This document shows positions 1 to 5,775 of a stretch of 5,997 bases of DNA, piece after piece. The stretch is from NCBI GenBank assembly GCA_947446935.1, contig CANFIV010000106.1, forward strand, positions 1 to 5,997, in the 5' to 3' direction. Below the pieces are notes generated by a model. That model was not told the DNA's origin and did no database searches. It saw only the letters and a program-made list of their open reading frames with translations. Origin of the DNA: Sphingomonadaceae bacterium. GTDB taxonomy: Bacteria > Pseudomonadota > Alphaproteobacteria > Sphingomonadales > Sphingomonadaceae. Within the stretch, counting starts at the first letter, position 1. The number at the start of each line of letters is the position of its first letter. The position numbers were made by a program, and so were the translations under genes.

Positions 1-573
1 CCAAACCACCCGCGCGCGGTCGATGCCCGCCCGGTCATCGGGCAGGCGCACCTGCGGCAGCATATAGATGCCAATGAGCCTTGCACGCCCCGGAAGCGCC
101 AGATCGGCGCGCACGCCGGTATAGCCCTGCGTGGTGTTGCGATAATCGTCCGATGAGACGAGCCGACCCGATCCGATATTCAGCGTGGTGCGACCGGCCA
201 GAACGGTCAGCTTTGTGCCCTTGCCCAGCGCATCGCCCAGATCGACCATGGCATGCAGCTGGACGAGTTCGGCCGCATTGACTTCGCCCGTCGTAACCGG
301 CGTCTTGGCGTCATCGCCCCACACCCGGCTGTCAATCAGCTCTGCGACCAGCTTGAACGGTTTGGTGCGGTATTCCGCCAGCAGGCGCAGGCGCGTGCCC
401 AGCAGGGAATCGGTATCGCCAAACCCGGCGCGTACCTGCCCGTCGATGGTCTCGGCGCGCACGCGCAAGCTGCCCGAAAGGTGAAACCCATCAGCCTCCT
501 CAGCGCGGGCACCTTGCGCACAAGCGACGAGCGTCAGCGCAGCCACCGCTCCAAACCGCAAACCCCAAAGCAA
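1..573 (-). CDS. Alginate-export-family outer-membrane porin, N-terminal part (runs off the left edge)
   Basis: The first 191 codons are visible; the rest lies beyond base 1. The protein has a signal peptide (one early Arg, then a hydrophobic GAVAALTLVACA core, likely cut after AQGARA near residue 24). Alternating beta-strand-like segments follow. The stretch around GRTTLNIGSGRLVSSDDYRN, then TTQGYTGVRADL, resembles the alginate_exp porin family (Pfam alginate export), which form outer-membrane beta-barrels; full members are usually about 400 residues or more. The substrate cannot be read from sequence, and alginate should not be assumed. The reading frame opens just after the fnr stop (TGA at 582..580) in the same frame, so the start must be inside it. 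TTG at 573 is chosen because it gives the complete signal peptide; TTG at 561 and GTG at 546 are alternatives. No clear Shine-Dalgarno is seen, so translation is probably coupled to fnr, 6 nt upstream. LVAC also resembles a lipobox, but ARA|E cleavage fits a porin better. The family call is from recognition, not a search. Confidence 0.8.
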   Translation of the reverse strand, partial: MLWGLRFGAVAALTLVACAQGARAEEADGFHLSGSLRVRAETIDGQVRAGFGDTDSLLGTRLRLLAEYRTKPFKLVAELIDSRVWGDDAKTPVTTGEVNAAELVQLHAMVDLGDALGKGTKLTVLAGRTTLNIGSGRLVSSDDYRNTTQGYTGVRADLALPGRARLIGIYMLPQVRLPDDRAGIDRARVVW

Positions 574-579
574 GTGATG

Positions 580-1275
580 TCAGCCGGCGAGTAGCTGAAG
601 TGCGCCCCGGTCGAGAATCTCGACATCGCGCCGCGAAGGCAGCGCCACCACGCCGTCGCTTTTCAACTTGGTGAACTGGCGGCTCACCGTCTCGATCGTC
701 AGGCCCAGCACATCGGCAACCTGCTGGCGCGAGAACGGCAGCGTGAACTGGCGCGCTGGTCCGGCATGCGGCCCGCAGCCATTGTCCGCCAAACGGTCGG
801 ACATATCGAGCAGGAAGGTTGCGATCTTCTCTGGCGCACTCTTGCGGCCGAGAAGCATCATCCACGCGCGCGTCCGGTCCAGTTCGGACAACGTGCGCTC
901 GAGCAGCTTGTGCTCCAGTTCGGGATGCTCGCGCGCGAAGCGGTCGAAGTCGTTGCGCGAGAACACGCAAACGCGCGCATCGGTCAGTGCCACCACGCTC
1001 GCCGCGCTGGTCTGGCCAAACGGGCGGCCGATAAAGTCGGAAGGATAGGCCACGCCCACGATCTGCTCACGCCCGTCGGCGGTGCTGGTGGTGAGCTTGA
1101 GCACCCCTTCGATCACATTGGCGACAAGCAGGGAGTCATCATCCTCCCAGATCAGGGGTTCGCCGGCAGAGACAGTACGGCGGCGGCCCATCGTGCTCAA
1201 CGCAGCGATTTCCGGGTTATCGAGTCCGGCGCAGATGGCTCGGTTACGGACCACACAAGTGTCACAGGGAGACAT
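580..1275 (-). CDS. fnr: FNR-type oxygen-sensing transcriptional regulator (Crp/Fnr family)
   Basis: This is a 231-residue cytoplasmic Crp/Fnr-family activator/repressor. The N-terminus has Cys4, Cys7 and Cys15 (Cx2Cx7C, within CDTCVVRNRAIC), and Cys103 lies in the sensory domain (ARVCVFSR). These four match the ligands of an oxygen-labile [4Fe-4S] cluster, in the alphaproteobacterial FnrL/FnrN spacing. A cyclic-nucleotide-binding-like beta-roll spans roughly residues 25-115, then a dimerisation helix (LLERTLSELDRTRAW), then a winged helix-turn-helix. The recognition helix reads ETVSRQ (Glu195, Ser198, Arg199), the E-xx-SR pattern that in FNR reads TTGAT/ATCAA half-sites; exactly such a site lies upstream at 1455-1468. 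The open frame extends to TTG at 1311, right after an in-frame TGA, but ATG at 1275 is preferred because known relatives begin only a few residues before the first Cys. Its ribosome site is poor (AAGGG one base from the ATG), so the start is not certain. The porin gene follows after 6 nt and is probably cotranscribed. Confidence 0.9.
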   Translation of the reverse strand: MSPCDTCVVRNRAICAGLDNPEIAALSTMGRRRTVSAGEPLIWEDDDSLLVANVIEGVLKLTTSTADGREQIVGVAYPSDFIGRPFGQTSAASVVALTDARVCVFSRNDFDRFAREHPELEHKLLERTLSELDRTRAWMMLLGRKSAPEKIATFLLDMSDRLADNGCGPHAGPARQFTLPFSRQQVADVLGLTIETVSRQFTKLKSDGVVALPSRRDVEILDRGALQLLAG

Positions 1276-1336
1276 GCCCTTAGGTGTAACAGGCCACCTG
1301 CCTGCCGACAATCACGCATCGCACCTGATGGGACGG
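1276..1336 (-). promoter_or_regulatory. fnr leader between the intrinsic terminator and the fnr start
   Basis: These 61 nt are all that separate the terminator from the fnr ATG, so either the fnr promoter lies here or fnr depends on readthrough. The best core I can find on the minus strand is TTGTCG, 17 nt, then TACACC, a weak match that would give an almost leaderless mRNA. A small inverted repeat (AGGTG at 1282-1286, CACCT at 1295-1299, 8-nt loop) sits directly upstream of the weak AAGGG ribosome site. No second FNR box is seen here. Confidence 0.25.
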
Positions 1337-1369
1337 AAAAAACTGGGCGGCCAAAGCGATTGACCGCCC
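1337..1369 (-). terminator. Strong Rho-independent terminator upstream of fnr
   Basis: Read on the minus strand, a 10-bp stem (arms 1369-1360 and 1354-1345, GGGCGGTCAA pairing with TTGGCCGCCC, one G-U wobble) closes a 5-nt loop. AG and six T follow (T tract at 1342-1337). The plus strand has no T tract on the other side, so the signal is unidirectional. It sits 61 nt before the fnr start and would stop any transcript arriving from the flavin reductase side. It could end the cys operon mRNA or a separate small RNA. Confidence 0.85.
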
Positions 1370-1420
1370 TAGTTGGGGAGAAATCGGCGAGAGGGGAAAG
1401 AAACTTGGGATCTCTCGCGC
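1337..1420 (-). ncRNA. Candidate small RNA of about 84 nt (FNR-linked), hypothetical
   Basis: No ORF is supported here. On the minus strand the segment folds into three parts. Hairpin 1 has 7-bp arms GCGAGAG (1418-1412) and CTCTCGC (1393-1387) around an 18-nt C/U-rich loop. An unpaired linker (1386-1370) contains TCTCCCC, complementary to a Shine-Dalgarno core. The third part is the intrinsic terminator. The 5' end is inferred: an activating FNR site centred about 41.5 bp upstream of the start would place it near 1420, which coincides with the foot of hairpin 1. The -10 at that position (CAAAAG, 1432-1427) is weak. A better extended -10 at 1500-1492 would instead give a start near 1485 and a transcript of about 149 nt. 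The simpler alternative is that this is only the 3' untranslated end of the cys operon. Confidence 0.35.
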
Positions 1421-1454
1421 CCCCTGCTTTTGGCCTTGGCGCAGCCGGGAGACC

Positions 1455-1468
1455 TTGATCGAGATCAA
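1455..1468. promoter_or_regulatory. Perfect FNR box
   Basis: TTGATCGAGATCAA is a perfect dyad matching the FNR/FixK consensus TTGAT-N4-ATCAA at all ten conserved positions. It lies in the intergenic region upstream of fnr, whose product carries the matching recognition helix. Its centre is 186 bp from the fnr ATG, unusually far, with a terminator in between. The symmetric site does not show which strand it serves. An activator spacing of about -41.5 gives a start near 1420 on minus or near 1503 on plus. Confidence 0.85.
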
Positions 1469-1487
1469 ACTCGACCGAGGCTACGCA

Positions 1488-1493
1488 AATAAT
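1488..1493 (+). promoter_or_regulatory. Possible -10 element for a rightward transcript antisense to the flavin reductase
   Basis: AATAAT matches TATAAT at five of six positions. The start would be near 1500, placing the FNR box centre at about -38.5, slightly closer than the standard -41.5. A transcript from here would run antisense into the 3' end of the flavin reductase gene. There is no supported ORF for it to express. Confidence 0.2.
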
Positions 1494-1500
1494 TCTACCA
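1492..1500 (-). promoter_or_regulatory. Possible extended -10 promoter element
   Basis: The minus strand reads TGGTAGAAT: a TG extension, one base, then a hexamer matching TATAAT at five of six positions. No -35 is seen at the usual distance. The start would be near 1485, so the FNR box would lie about 17-30 nt downstream, a position where bound FNR would block rather than activate. This is a short motif in an AT-rich patch of a GC-rich genome and could be chance. Confidence 0.3.
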
Positions 1501-1508
1501 GTTGTTAC

Positions 1509-1526
1509 AAAATGCGCTGGAGCGCA
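1509..1526 (-). terminator. Weak hairpin with short T run just after the flavin reductase stop
   Basis: On the minus strand TGCGCTCCAGCGCA (1526-1513) can form a 4-6 bp GC stem with a very small loop, followed by TTTT. It begins 4 nt after the flavin reductase stop codon. The stem and T tract are both short, so termination here would be partial at best; the much stronger terminator at 1337-1369 lies further on. Confidence 0.35.
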
Positions 1527-1529
1527 GCG

Positions 1530-2015
1530 TCAGTCGGTCAGCAGCGCCAGATCGTGATACTGGCCGCGGAAAAACAGCAGCGGGTTGCCCTCGCCCTGCT
1601 TGCCCAGCGCTTCCACAGCGCCAACCACCAGCCAGTGATCGCCCACTTCGGTCACGCGCTCGATCGTGCAGTCGATCCAGACAATGGCGTTGTCGAGCAC
1701 CGGGAGGCCCGCCGGGCTGTGCGCATGCGCCAGTTCGGCAAACTTGTCCTCAGCCCGCGCCGCAAAGCGGTGGCACAACGACAACTGGTCTGCGCCGAGC
1801 ACGTTGACACAGAACCGGCCCGTAGCCTCGATCTTCGGCCAAGTGCCCGAACGCTTGTCCGGGAAAAAGCCGACCAGCGGCGGATCAAGCGAGATTGAGG
1901 TGAACGAGCCGACGACAAGGCCATGGCGCTGCCCGTTCTCAGCCAGCGCCGTCACGACGCAGACGCCGGTCGGATAGGCACCAAGCACATCGCGGAAAAG
2001 ACGGGAATCAATCAT
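1530..2015 (-). CDS. Flavin reductase family protein (FMN-binding split barrel)
   Basis: A 161-residue cytoplasmic protein. Members of this family (HpaC/RutF-like) use NAD(P)H to reduce free or bound FMN or FAD and usually feed reduced flavin to a partner monooxygenase. Family signatures are in order: FRDVLGAYPTGVCVVTA at residues 6-22, GLVVGSFTSISLDPPLVG in the flavin-binding region, GDHWLVVGAVEAL, and PLLFFRGQYHDL near the C-terminus. Length is normal for the small, single-domain class. ATG at 2015 is chosen; the frame stays open to 2222, but that would overlap cysQ and add no family sequence. The ribosome site is weak (GGGA, 8 nt upstream). It lies 32 bp after cysQ on the same strand, so it is probably the last gene of the cys operon. 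No monooxygenase partner is in the window, so its substrate pathway is unknown; a role in sulfonate or other organosulfur use is only a guess from context. Confidence 0.88.
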   Translation of the reverse strand: MIDSRLFRDVLGAYPTGVCVVTALAENGQRHGLVVGSFTSISLDPPLVGFFPDKRSGTWPKIEATGRFCVNVLGADQLSLCHRFAARAEDKFAELAHAHSPAGLPVLDNAIVWIDCTIERVTEVGDHWLVVGAVEALGKQGEGNPLLFFRGQYHDLALLTD

Positions 2016-2047
2016 GGGTCGTCCCGTGTCGGCAAACTGGGAACGGG

Positions 2048-2782
2048 TCAAGCCTCGATTGCCGCTACGGCGTCCAATACCCTTTTGGCCCATTCGTGGC
2101 GGCAGATCAGCAAGTCCGGCAGGTAGGTATCGACCTGATTGTAGACCAGCGGCGCGCCATCGATGCGCGAGACGTGGAGGCCCGCCGCCGCTGCCACGGC
2201 CACCGGTGCGCAATTGTCCCATTCGAACTGGCCGCCGGAGTGAAGATAGATTTCCGCTTCACCGCGAACCACGGCCATGGCCTTGGCCCCGGCTGAGCCC
2301 ATCGGCACCAGTTCACCGCCGAGCACCTCGGACACGATCACCGCCTCGCGCGCTGGACGCGTGCGGCTTACCAGCAGGCGCGGGCGCTCTGCCATAGGCG
2401 GCAAAGGCAGCGGCGCACCGCTGTCGAGCAAGAGGTCGAGCCCCGGCAGCGCAACTGCGCCCAGCGTGGCGACACCCTCGACGGCGAGGCCGATGTGCAC
2501 CGCCCAGTCGCTGCGGCCCTCGCCATATTCACGCGTCCCGTCGAGCGGATCGATGATCCACACGCGCGCGCGCGAAAGCCGGGCGGGTGTATCCTTCGTC
2601 TCTTCGGAAAGGACACCATCCGCGCCGCGATGCGCGGCGATTTCGGCCATAAGCCACGTGTTCGCGCGCAGATCGCCCTCGGCACCCAGGGCCTTGCCCT
2701 CATGCGTACCTGCCGCGCGCAGATCCATCAGGATGCTTGCCGCCCCGCGGGCCAGATGCCGGGCCAGTTCGATATCGTCCAT
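2048..2782 (-). CDS. cysQ: 3'(2'),5'-bisphosphate nucleotidase CysQ
   Basis: A 244-residue Mg-dependent phosphatase of the inositol monophosphatase superfamily. It hydrolyses 3'-phosphoadenosine 5'-phosphate (PAP) to AMP, and in some bacteria PAPS to APS, which controls PAPS pools during sulfate assimilation. Metal and catalytic motifs are present: SEET (Glu60, Glu61), DPLDGT (Asp78, Asp81) and EWDNCAP (Asp189). A GSAGAKAMAVVRGEAEIYLH block lies at about 162-181. The usual N-terminal VTxAD stretch is replaced by LGAEGDLRAN (residues 32-41). From memory, this and the WIIDPLDGTRE, GSAGAKAMAV and YNQVDTYLPDLL segments resemble mycobacterial CysQ (Rv2131c) more than E. coli CysQ. The ATG is 38 bp after the cysNC stop, with GGGAT about 4 nt before it. 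It sits between cysNC and the flavin reductase, consistent with one operon. Related inositol phosphatase or fructose-bisphosphatase activity cannot be excluded by sequence alone. Confidence 0.92.
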   Translation of the reverse strand: MDDIELARHLARGAASILMDLRAAGTHEGKALGAEGDLRANTWLMAEIAAHRGADGVLSEETKDTPARLSRARVWIIDPLDGTREYGEGRSDWAVHIGLAVEGVATLGAVALPGLDLLLDSGAPLPLPPMAERPRLLVSRTRPAREAVIVSEVLGGELVPMGSAGAKAMAVVRGEAEIYLHSGGQFEWDNCAPVAVAAAAGLHVSRIDGAPLVYNQVDTYLPDLLICRHEWAKRVLDAVAAIEA

Positions 2783-2820
2783 TGCTATCCCAAACCCCTC
2801 AAATCCCGATCAGATCGCGA

Positions 2821-4764
2821 TCAAATCACTGGCATCCATTCGCCCGTGATCAGCGCCACGATCCGCTCCGCCGCAGCTTCGGGTGTCTCACGCAGTGTGT
2901 CCACGCGGATTTCGGGTCGCTCGGGCGCTTCATAAGGGCTGTCGATCCCGGTAAAGTTCTTGAGCGCCCCGCTGCGCGCCTTTTTGTAAAGGCCCTTCAC
3001 GTCGCGGCGCTCGGCCTCTTCCAGTGGGGTATCGACGTAAACCTCGTAGAACTCCCCCTCTGGCAGCAGCGCACGCACCATTTCGCGCTCGGCGCGAAAC
3101 GGGCTGATGAACGCGGTGAGCACGATCAGCCCCGCGTCGGTCATCAGCTTGGCCACTTCACCCACGCGGCGAATATTCTCGATGCGGTCCGTCTCGGTGA
3201 AACCCAGATCCTTGTTGAGCCCGTGGCGCACATTGTCGCCATCGAGCAGGAACGTATGCTTGCCCGCCGCGTGCAGCTTCTTCTCGACGAGATTGGCAAT
3301 CGTCGATTTGCCCGAGCCCGAAAGACCGGTGAACCACAGCACCGAAGGGCTCTGGTTCTTGAGCCGGGCGTGCGCCTCGCGCGTGATGTCGAGCGCCTGC
3401 CAATGCACGTTCTGCGCGCGGCGCAGGCTGAAGTTGAGCATGCCTGCCGCAACGGTGGCATTGCTGATTTTGTCGATCAGAATGAACCCACCCAGCGACC
3501 GGCTCTCGCCATAGGCTTCGAACACCACCGGCTTGTCGGTGGTGATCTCGGCGATGCCGATGGCATTCAGCTCCAGCGTCTTGGCAGCAAGCCGCTCCAT
3601 CGTGTTGACATTGATGGTGCACTTGGGCTGCGACACCGTCACCGAAACGGTCTGCGACGCCAGTTTGAGCCAGTAGGCCCGCCCGGGCACCATAGGCTCA
3701 TCCGCCATCCAAACGAGGCTCGCCTCGAACTGGTCCGCCACTTCGGGCGGCGCATCCGCCGCAGAGAGCACGTCCCCGCGCGAACAGTCGATCTCGTCCG
3801 CAAGACACAGCGTGACCGACTGGCCCGCTCCCGCCTGCTCCAGATCGCCATCAAGCGTCACGACACGGGTCACCGTGCTGGTCTTGCCCGAAGGCAGCAC
3901 CCGCACTGCATCGCCCGGCTTCACGATACCATTGGCGATAAGCCCCGAAAATCCCCGGAAATCAAGGTTCGGGCGGTTTACCCACTGCACCGGCATGCGG
4001 AACGGTCGCGCGGCCTCGGCTGCGGTGTTCACCTCCACCGTCTCCAGATGCGCCATCAAGGTCGGGCCAGCATACCAAGGCGTATTCGGGCTGGGCGACG
4101 TGATGTTGTCGCCCTTGAAGCCCGAGATCGGCATGGCGGTGAAGGTCTCGATCCCGATGCTGCTGGCGAATGCGGCATAGTCCGTCACGATCGCGTCGTA
4201 GCGCGCCTGATCATAGCCGATCAGGTCCATCTTGTTCACCGCCAGCACGATATGGCGAATACCGATGAGGTGCGCGAGGTAGCTGTGCCGCCGCGTCTGT
4301 GTCAGCACGCCCTTGCGCGCGTCGATCAGGATCACCGCGAGGTCGGCAGTGCTCGCGCCGGTCACCATGTTGCGGGTATACTGCTCGTGCCCCGGGCAAT
4401 CCGCCACGATGAACTTGCGCTTCTCGGTGCTGAAGAACCGGTAGGCGACATCGATGGTAATGCCCTGCTCGCGCTCGGCGGCGAGGCCATCGACGAGCAG
4501 CGCGAAATCGATCTCGGCGCCTTGCGTGCCCACGCGCTTGCTGTCCGCTTCCAGCGCGGCCAGTTGATCTTCGAAGATCATCTTCGAATCGTAGAGCAAG
4601 CGCCCGATCAGCGTCGATTTTCCGTCATCGACCGAGCCGCAGGTGATGAAGCGCAGCATCGTCTTGTGCTGGTGCACATCGAGGTAGGCTTCGATGTCCT
4701 CGGCAATCAGCGCCTCGGTCTGGTAGATCACATCGGGGGCGTTGAAGGTATCAGTTTCAGGCAT
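2821..4764 (-). CDS. cysNC: Bifunctional sulfate adenylyltransferase subunit 1 / APS kinase (CysN-CysC fusion)
   Basis: A 647-residue cytoplasmic fusion. The CysN part (about 1-455) is an EF-Tu-like GTPase that, with CysD, drives ATP + sulfate to APS + PPi. The CysC part (about 456-647) phosphorylates APS to PAPS. GTPase motifs: GSVDDGKS (43-50, P-loop), GITI (101-104), DCPGHE (122-127) and NKMD (177-180), followed by beta-barrel domains containing the [17 protein letters not shown] segment. APS kinase motifs: a second P-loop GLSGSGKST (480-488), [17 protein letters not shown], and FISPFR with the conserved Ser near 554. Both halves look intact and the length is normal for CysNC/NodQ proteins. 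The ATG at 4764 shares its A with the cysD stop (TGATG), a classic translational-coupling overlap that fits equal synthesis of the two subunits. cysQ follows after 38 bp. NodQ is the nodulation paralogue of this family, but the cysD/cysQ context points to general sulfate assimilation. Confidence 0.97.
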   Translation of the reverse strand: MPETDTFNAPDVIYQTEALIAEDIEAYLDVHQHKTMLRFITCGSVDDGKSTLIGRLLYDSKMIFEDQLAALEADSKRVGTQGAEIDFALLVDGLAAEREQGITIDVAYRFFSTEKRKFIVADCPGHEQYTRNMVTGASTADLAVILIDARKGVLTQTRRHSYLAHLIGIRHIVLAVNKMDLIGYDQARYDAIVTDYAAFASSIGIETFTAMPISGFKGDNITSPSPNTPWYAGPTLMAHLETVEVNTAAEAARPFRMPVQWVNRPNLDFRGFSGLIANGIVKPGDAVRVLPSGKTSTVTRVVTLDGDLEQAGAGQSVTLCLADEIDCSRGDVLSAADAPPEVADQFEASLVWMADEPMVPGRAYWLKLASQTVSVTVSQPKCTINVNTMERLAAKTLELNAIGIAEITTDKPVVFEAYGESRSLGGFILIDKISNATVAAGMLNFSLRRAQNVHWQALDITREAHARLKNQSPSVLWFTGLSGSGKSTIANLVEKKLHAAGKHTFLLDGDNVRHGLNKDLGFTETDRIENIRRVGEVAKLMTDAGLIVLTAFISPFRAEREMVRALLPEGEFYEVYVDTPLEEAERRDVKGLYKKARSGALKNFTGIDSPYEAPERPEIRVDTLRETPEAAAERIVALITGEWMPVI

Positions 4765-5693
4765 CAGAAGTACCCCTGCTGCTTTTTGACTTCCATCCCC
4801 GCGCCGCCCGCGTCCTTGTCGATCACCCGGCCCTGCCGCTCGCTGGTGGTGGTGAGCAGCGTTTCCTGGATCACATCGGTCAACGTGGCGGCAGTGCTCT
4901 CAACCGCACCGGTCAGCGGGAAGCAGCCCAAGGTACGGAAGCGGATCGAACGATCGGTGATTTCGGGCTTGTACCCCAGCACCTTCTCAAGCCGCGGCAG
5001 GTCGTCGGCCATGAACAGGCCGCCCTCCCATTCGAACGTCGGGCGCACGGCCGCGAAATAGAGCGGCACGATCGGCACATCGTTCAGATGGATATACTGC
5101 CAGATATCGAGCTCGGTCCAGTTCGAGATCGGGAACACGCGAATGGATTCACCCTTGTTTTTCCGGGCGTTGTAGATGTTCCAGAGCTCCGGCCTCTGGT
5201 TCTTGGGGTCCCAGCCATGGCTTGCCGTGCGGAACGAGAAGATGCGCTCCTTGGCCCGGCTCTTTTCCTCGTCGCGCCTTGCGCCGCCAAAGGCCGCGTC
5301 GAAGCCATACTTGTCGAGCGCCTGCTTTAACCCCTCGGTCTTCCACATGTCGGTGTGGAGCGCGCCGTGATCAAATGGATTGATCCCGCGCTCCATCGCC
5401 TCGGGGTTTTGATAGACCAGAAGCTCCATCCCGCTTTCAGCCGCCATGCGTTCACGCAGTGCGTACATGTCCTTGAACTTCCACGTGGTATCCACATGGA
5501 GCAGCGGGAACGGGGGCGGGCTCGGGTAAAACGCCTTGCGCGCGAGGTGCAGCATCACCGCGCTGTCCTTGCCCACCGAATAGAGCATTACAGGGTTGGT
5601 CGCCTCGGCCACCACCTCACGCATGATATGGATCGCCTCGGCTTCGAGGCGCTGCAGGTGGGTCAGGGTCGATTTGTTGGTCAGGTCAGACAT
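4764..5693 (-). CDS. cysD: Sulfate adenylyltransferase subunit 2 (CysD)
   Basis: A 309-residue ATP pyrophosphatase (PP-loop/adenine nucleotide alpha hydrolase fold) that forms APS from ATP and sulfate in complex with the CysN GTPase. The PP-loop is SVGKDS at 39-44. Other family blocks are [62 protein letters not shown] and the C-terminal [20 protein letters not shown] ending QQGYF, all typical of CysD and distinguishing it from the related PAPS reductase CysH. The length is full for the family. ATG at 5693 is supported by a clear GGAGAG ribosome site. It is the first gene of the cysD-cysNC-cysQ-flavin reductase operon and is divergent from a regulator 82 bp away, so its promoter lies in that gap. 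The stop overlaps the cysNC start by one base. Confidence 0.97.
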   Translation of the reverse strand: MSDLTNKSTLTHLQRLEAEAIHIMREVVAEATNPVMLYSVGKDSAVMLHLARKAFYPSPPPFPLLHVDTTWKFKDMYALRERMAAESGMELLVYQNPEAMERGINPFDHGALHTDMWKTEGLKQALDKYGFDAAFGGARRDEEKSRAKERIFSFRTASHGWDPKNQRPELWNIYNARKNKGESIRVFPISNWTELDIWQYIHLNDVPIVPLYFAAVRPTFEWEGGLFMADDLPRLEKVLGYKPEITDRSIRFRTLGCFPLTGAVESTAATLTDVIQETLLTTTSERQGRVIDKDAGGAGMEVKKQQGYF

Positions 5694-5697
5694 CTAT

Positions 5698-5703
5698 CTC
5701 TCC
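5698..5703 (-). promoter_or_regulatory. cysD ribosome-binding site
   Basis: GGAGAG on the minus strand, with GGAG ending 6 nt before the ATG at 5693. It is one of the two clearest Shine-Dalgarno sequences in the window and fixes the cysD start. Confidence 0.75.
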
Positions 5704-5752
5704 GCCGGTGCGGTCGCGAAAGCGTAGATGGTTTGCCGCGCTTGACGGCGAA

Positions 5753-5768
5753 GCTCCCATATGGGAGC
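5753..5768. promoter_or_regulatory. Perfect 16-bp palindrome in the cysD / regulator divergent region (candidate operator)
   Basis: GCTCCCATATGGGAGC is a perfect dyad with no spacer, 7 bp before the plus-strand regulator ATG and 59 bp from the cysD ATG. The symmetry ends at both edges (A on both sides). Its position between divergent genes suits a dimeric regulator that acts on both or autoregulates. In the rightward mRNA its right arm is the regulator's GGGAG ribosome site, so a hairpin could hide it. I do not recognise the motif as the site of a named regulator. A TTGACG, a -35-like hexamer on the plus strand, lies at 5742-5747, but no good -10 follows it. Confidence 0.55.
5763..5767 (+). 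promoter_or_regulatory. Ribosome-binding site of the rightward regulator gene
   Basis: GGGAG ends 8 nt before the ATG at 5776. It favours this ATG over an in-frame ATG at 5761, which has no ribosome site and would add only five residues. It lies inside the right arm of the palindrome at 5753-5768. Confidence 0.6.
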
Positions 5769-5775
5769 AAAGCCC

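Noticed and set aside
1276..1311. Extended fnr start at TTG 1311, adding 12 residues
   Set aside because: The extension begins right after an in-frame TGA, uses a rare start codon, lacks a well-spaced ribosome site and adds sequence not typical of the family. ATG 1275 places the first cluster Cys close to the N-terminus as in relatives.
766..1458. A 230-codon plus-strand open frame opposite fnr
   Set aside because: It is a shadow of the clear FNR coding sequence on the other strand, and its protein shows no domain and a biased composition.
2016..2222. N-terminal extension of the flavin reductase upstream of ATG 2015
   Set aside because: It would overlap cysQ out of frame and adds low-complexity Gly/Arg-rich sequence. 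The family begins at MIDSRLFRDVLGAYPTG.
2811..2824. FNR-like sequence CAGATCGCGATCAA between cysNC and cysQ
   Set aside because: Only one half-site is perfect and the other matches 3 of 5 bases. It overlaps the cysNC stop codon in a 38-bp gap inside an operon, so chance is more likely.
2737..5061. A 774-codon plus-strand open frame opposite cysNC and part of cysD
   Set aside because: It is the exact antisense of highly conserved cys genes. Long stop-free antisense frames are common in GC-rich DNA. Its product is rich in His, Arg and Gln with no recognisable domain, and it has no supported start.
5369..5385. Inverted repeat GATCAA-5-TTGATC inside cysD
   Set aside because: It lies within the conserved CysD coding sequence (around INPFDHG) and has the wrong half-site order for an FNR box. 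It is best explained by codon content.
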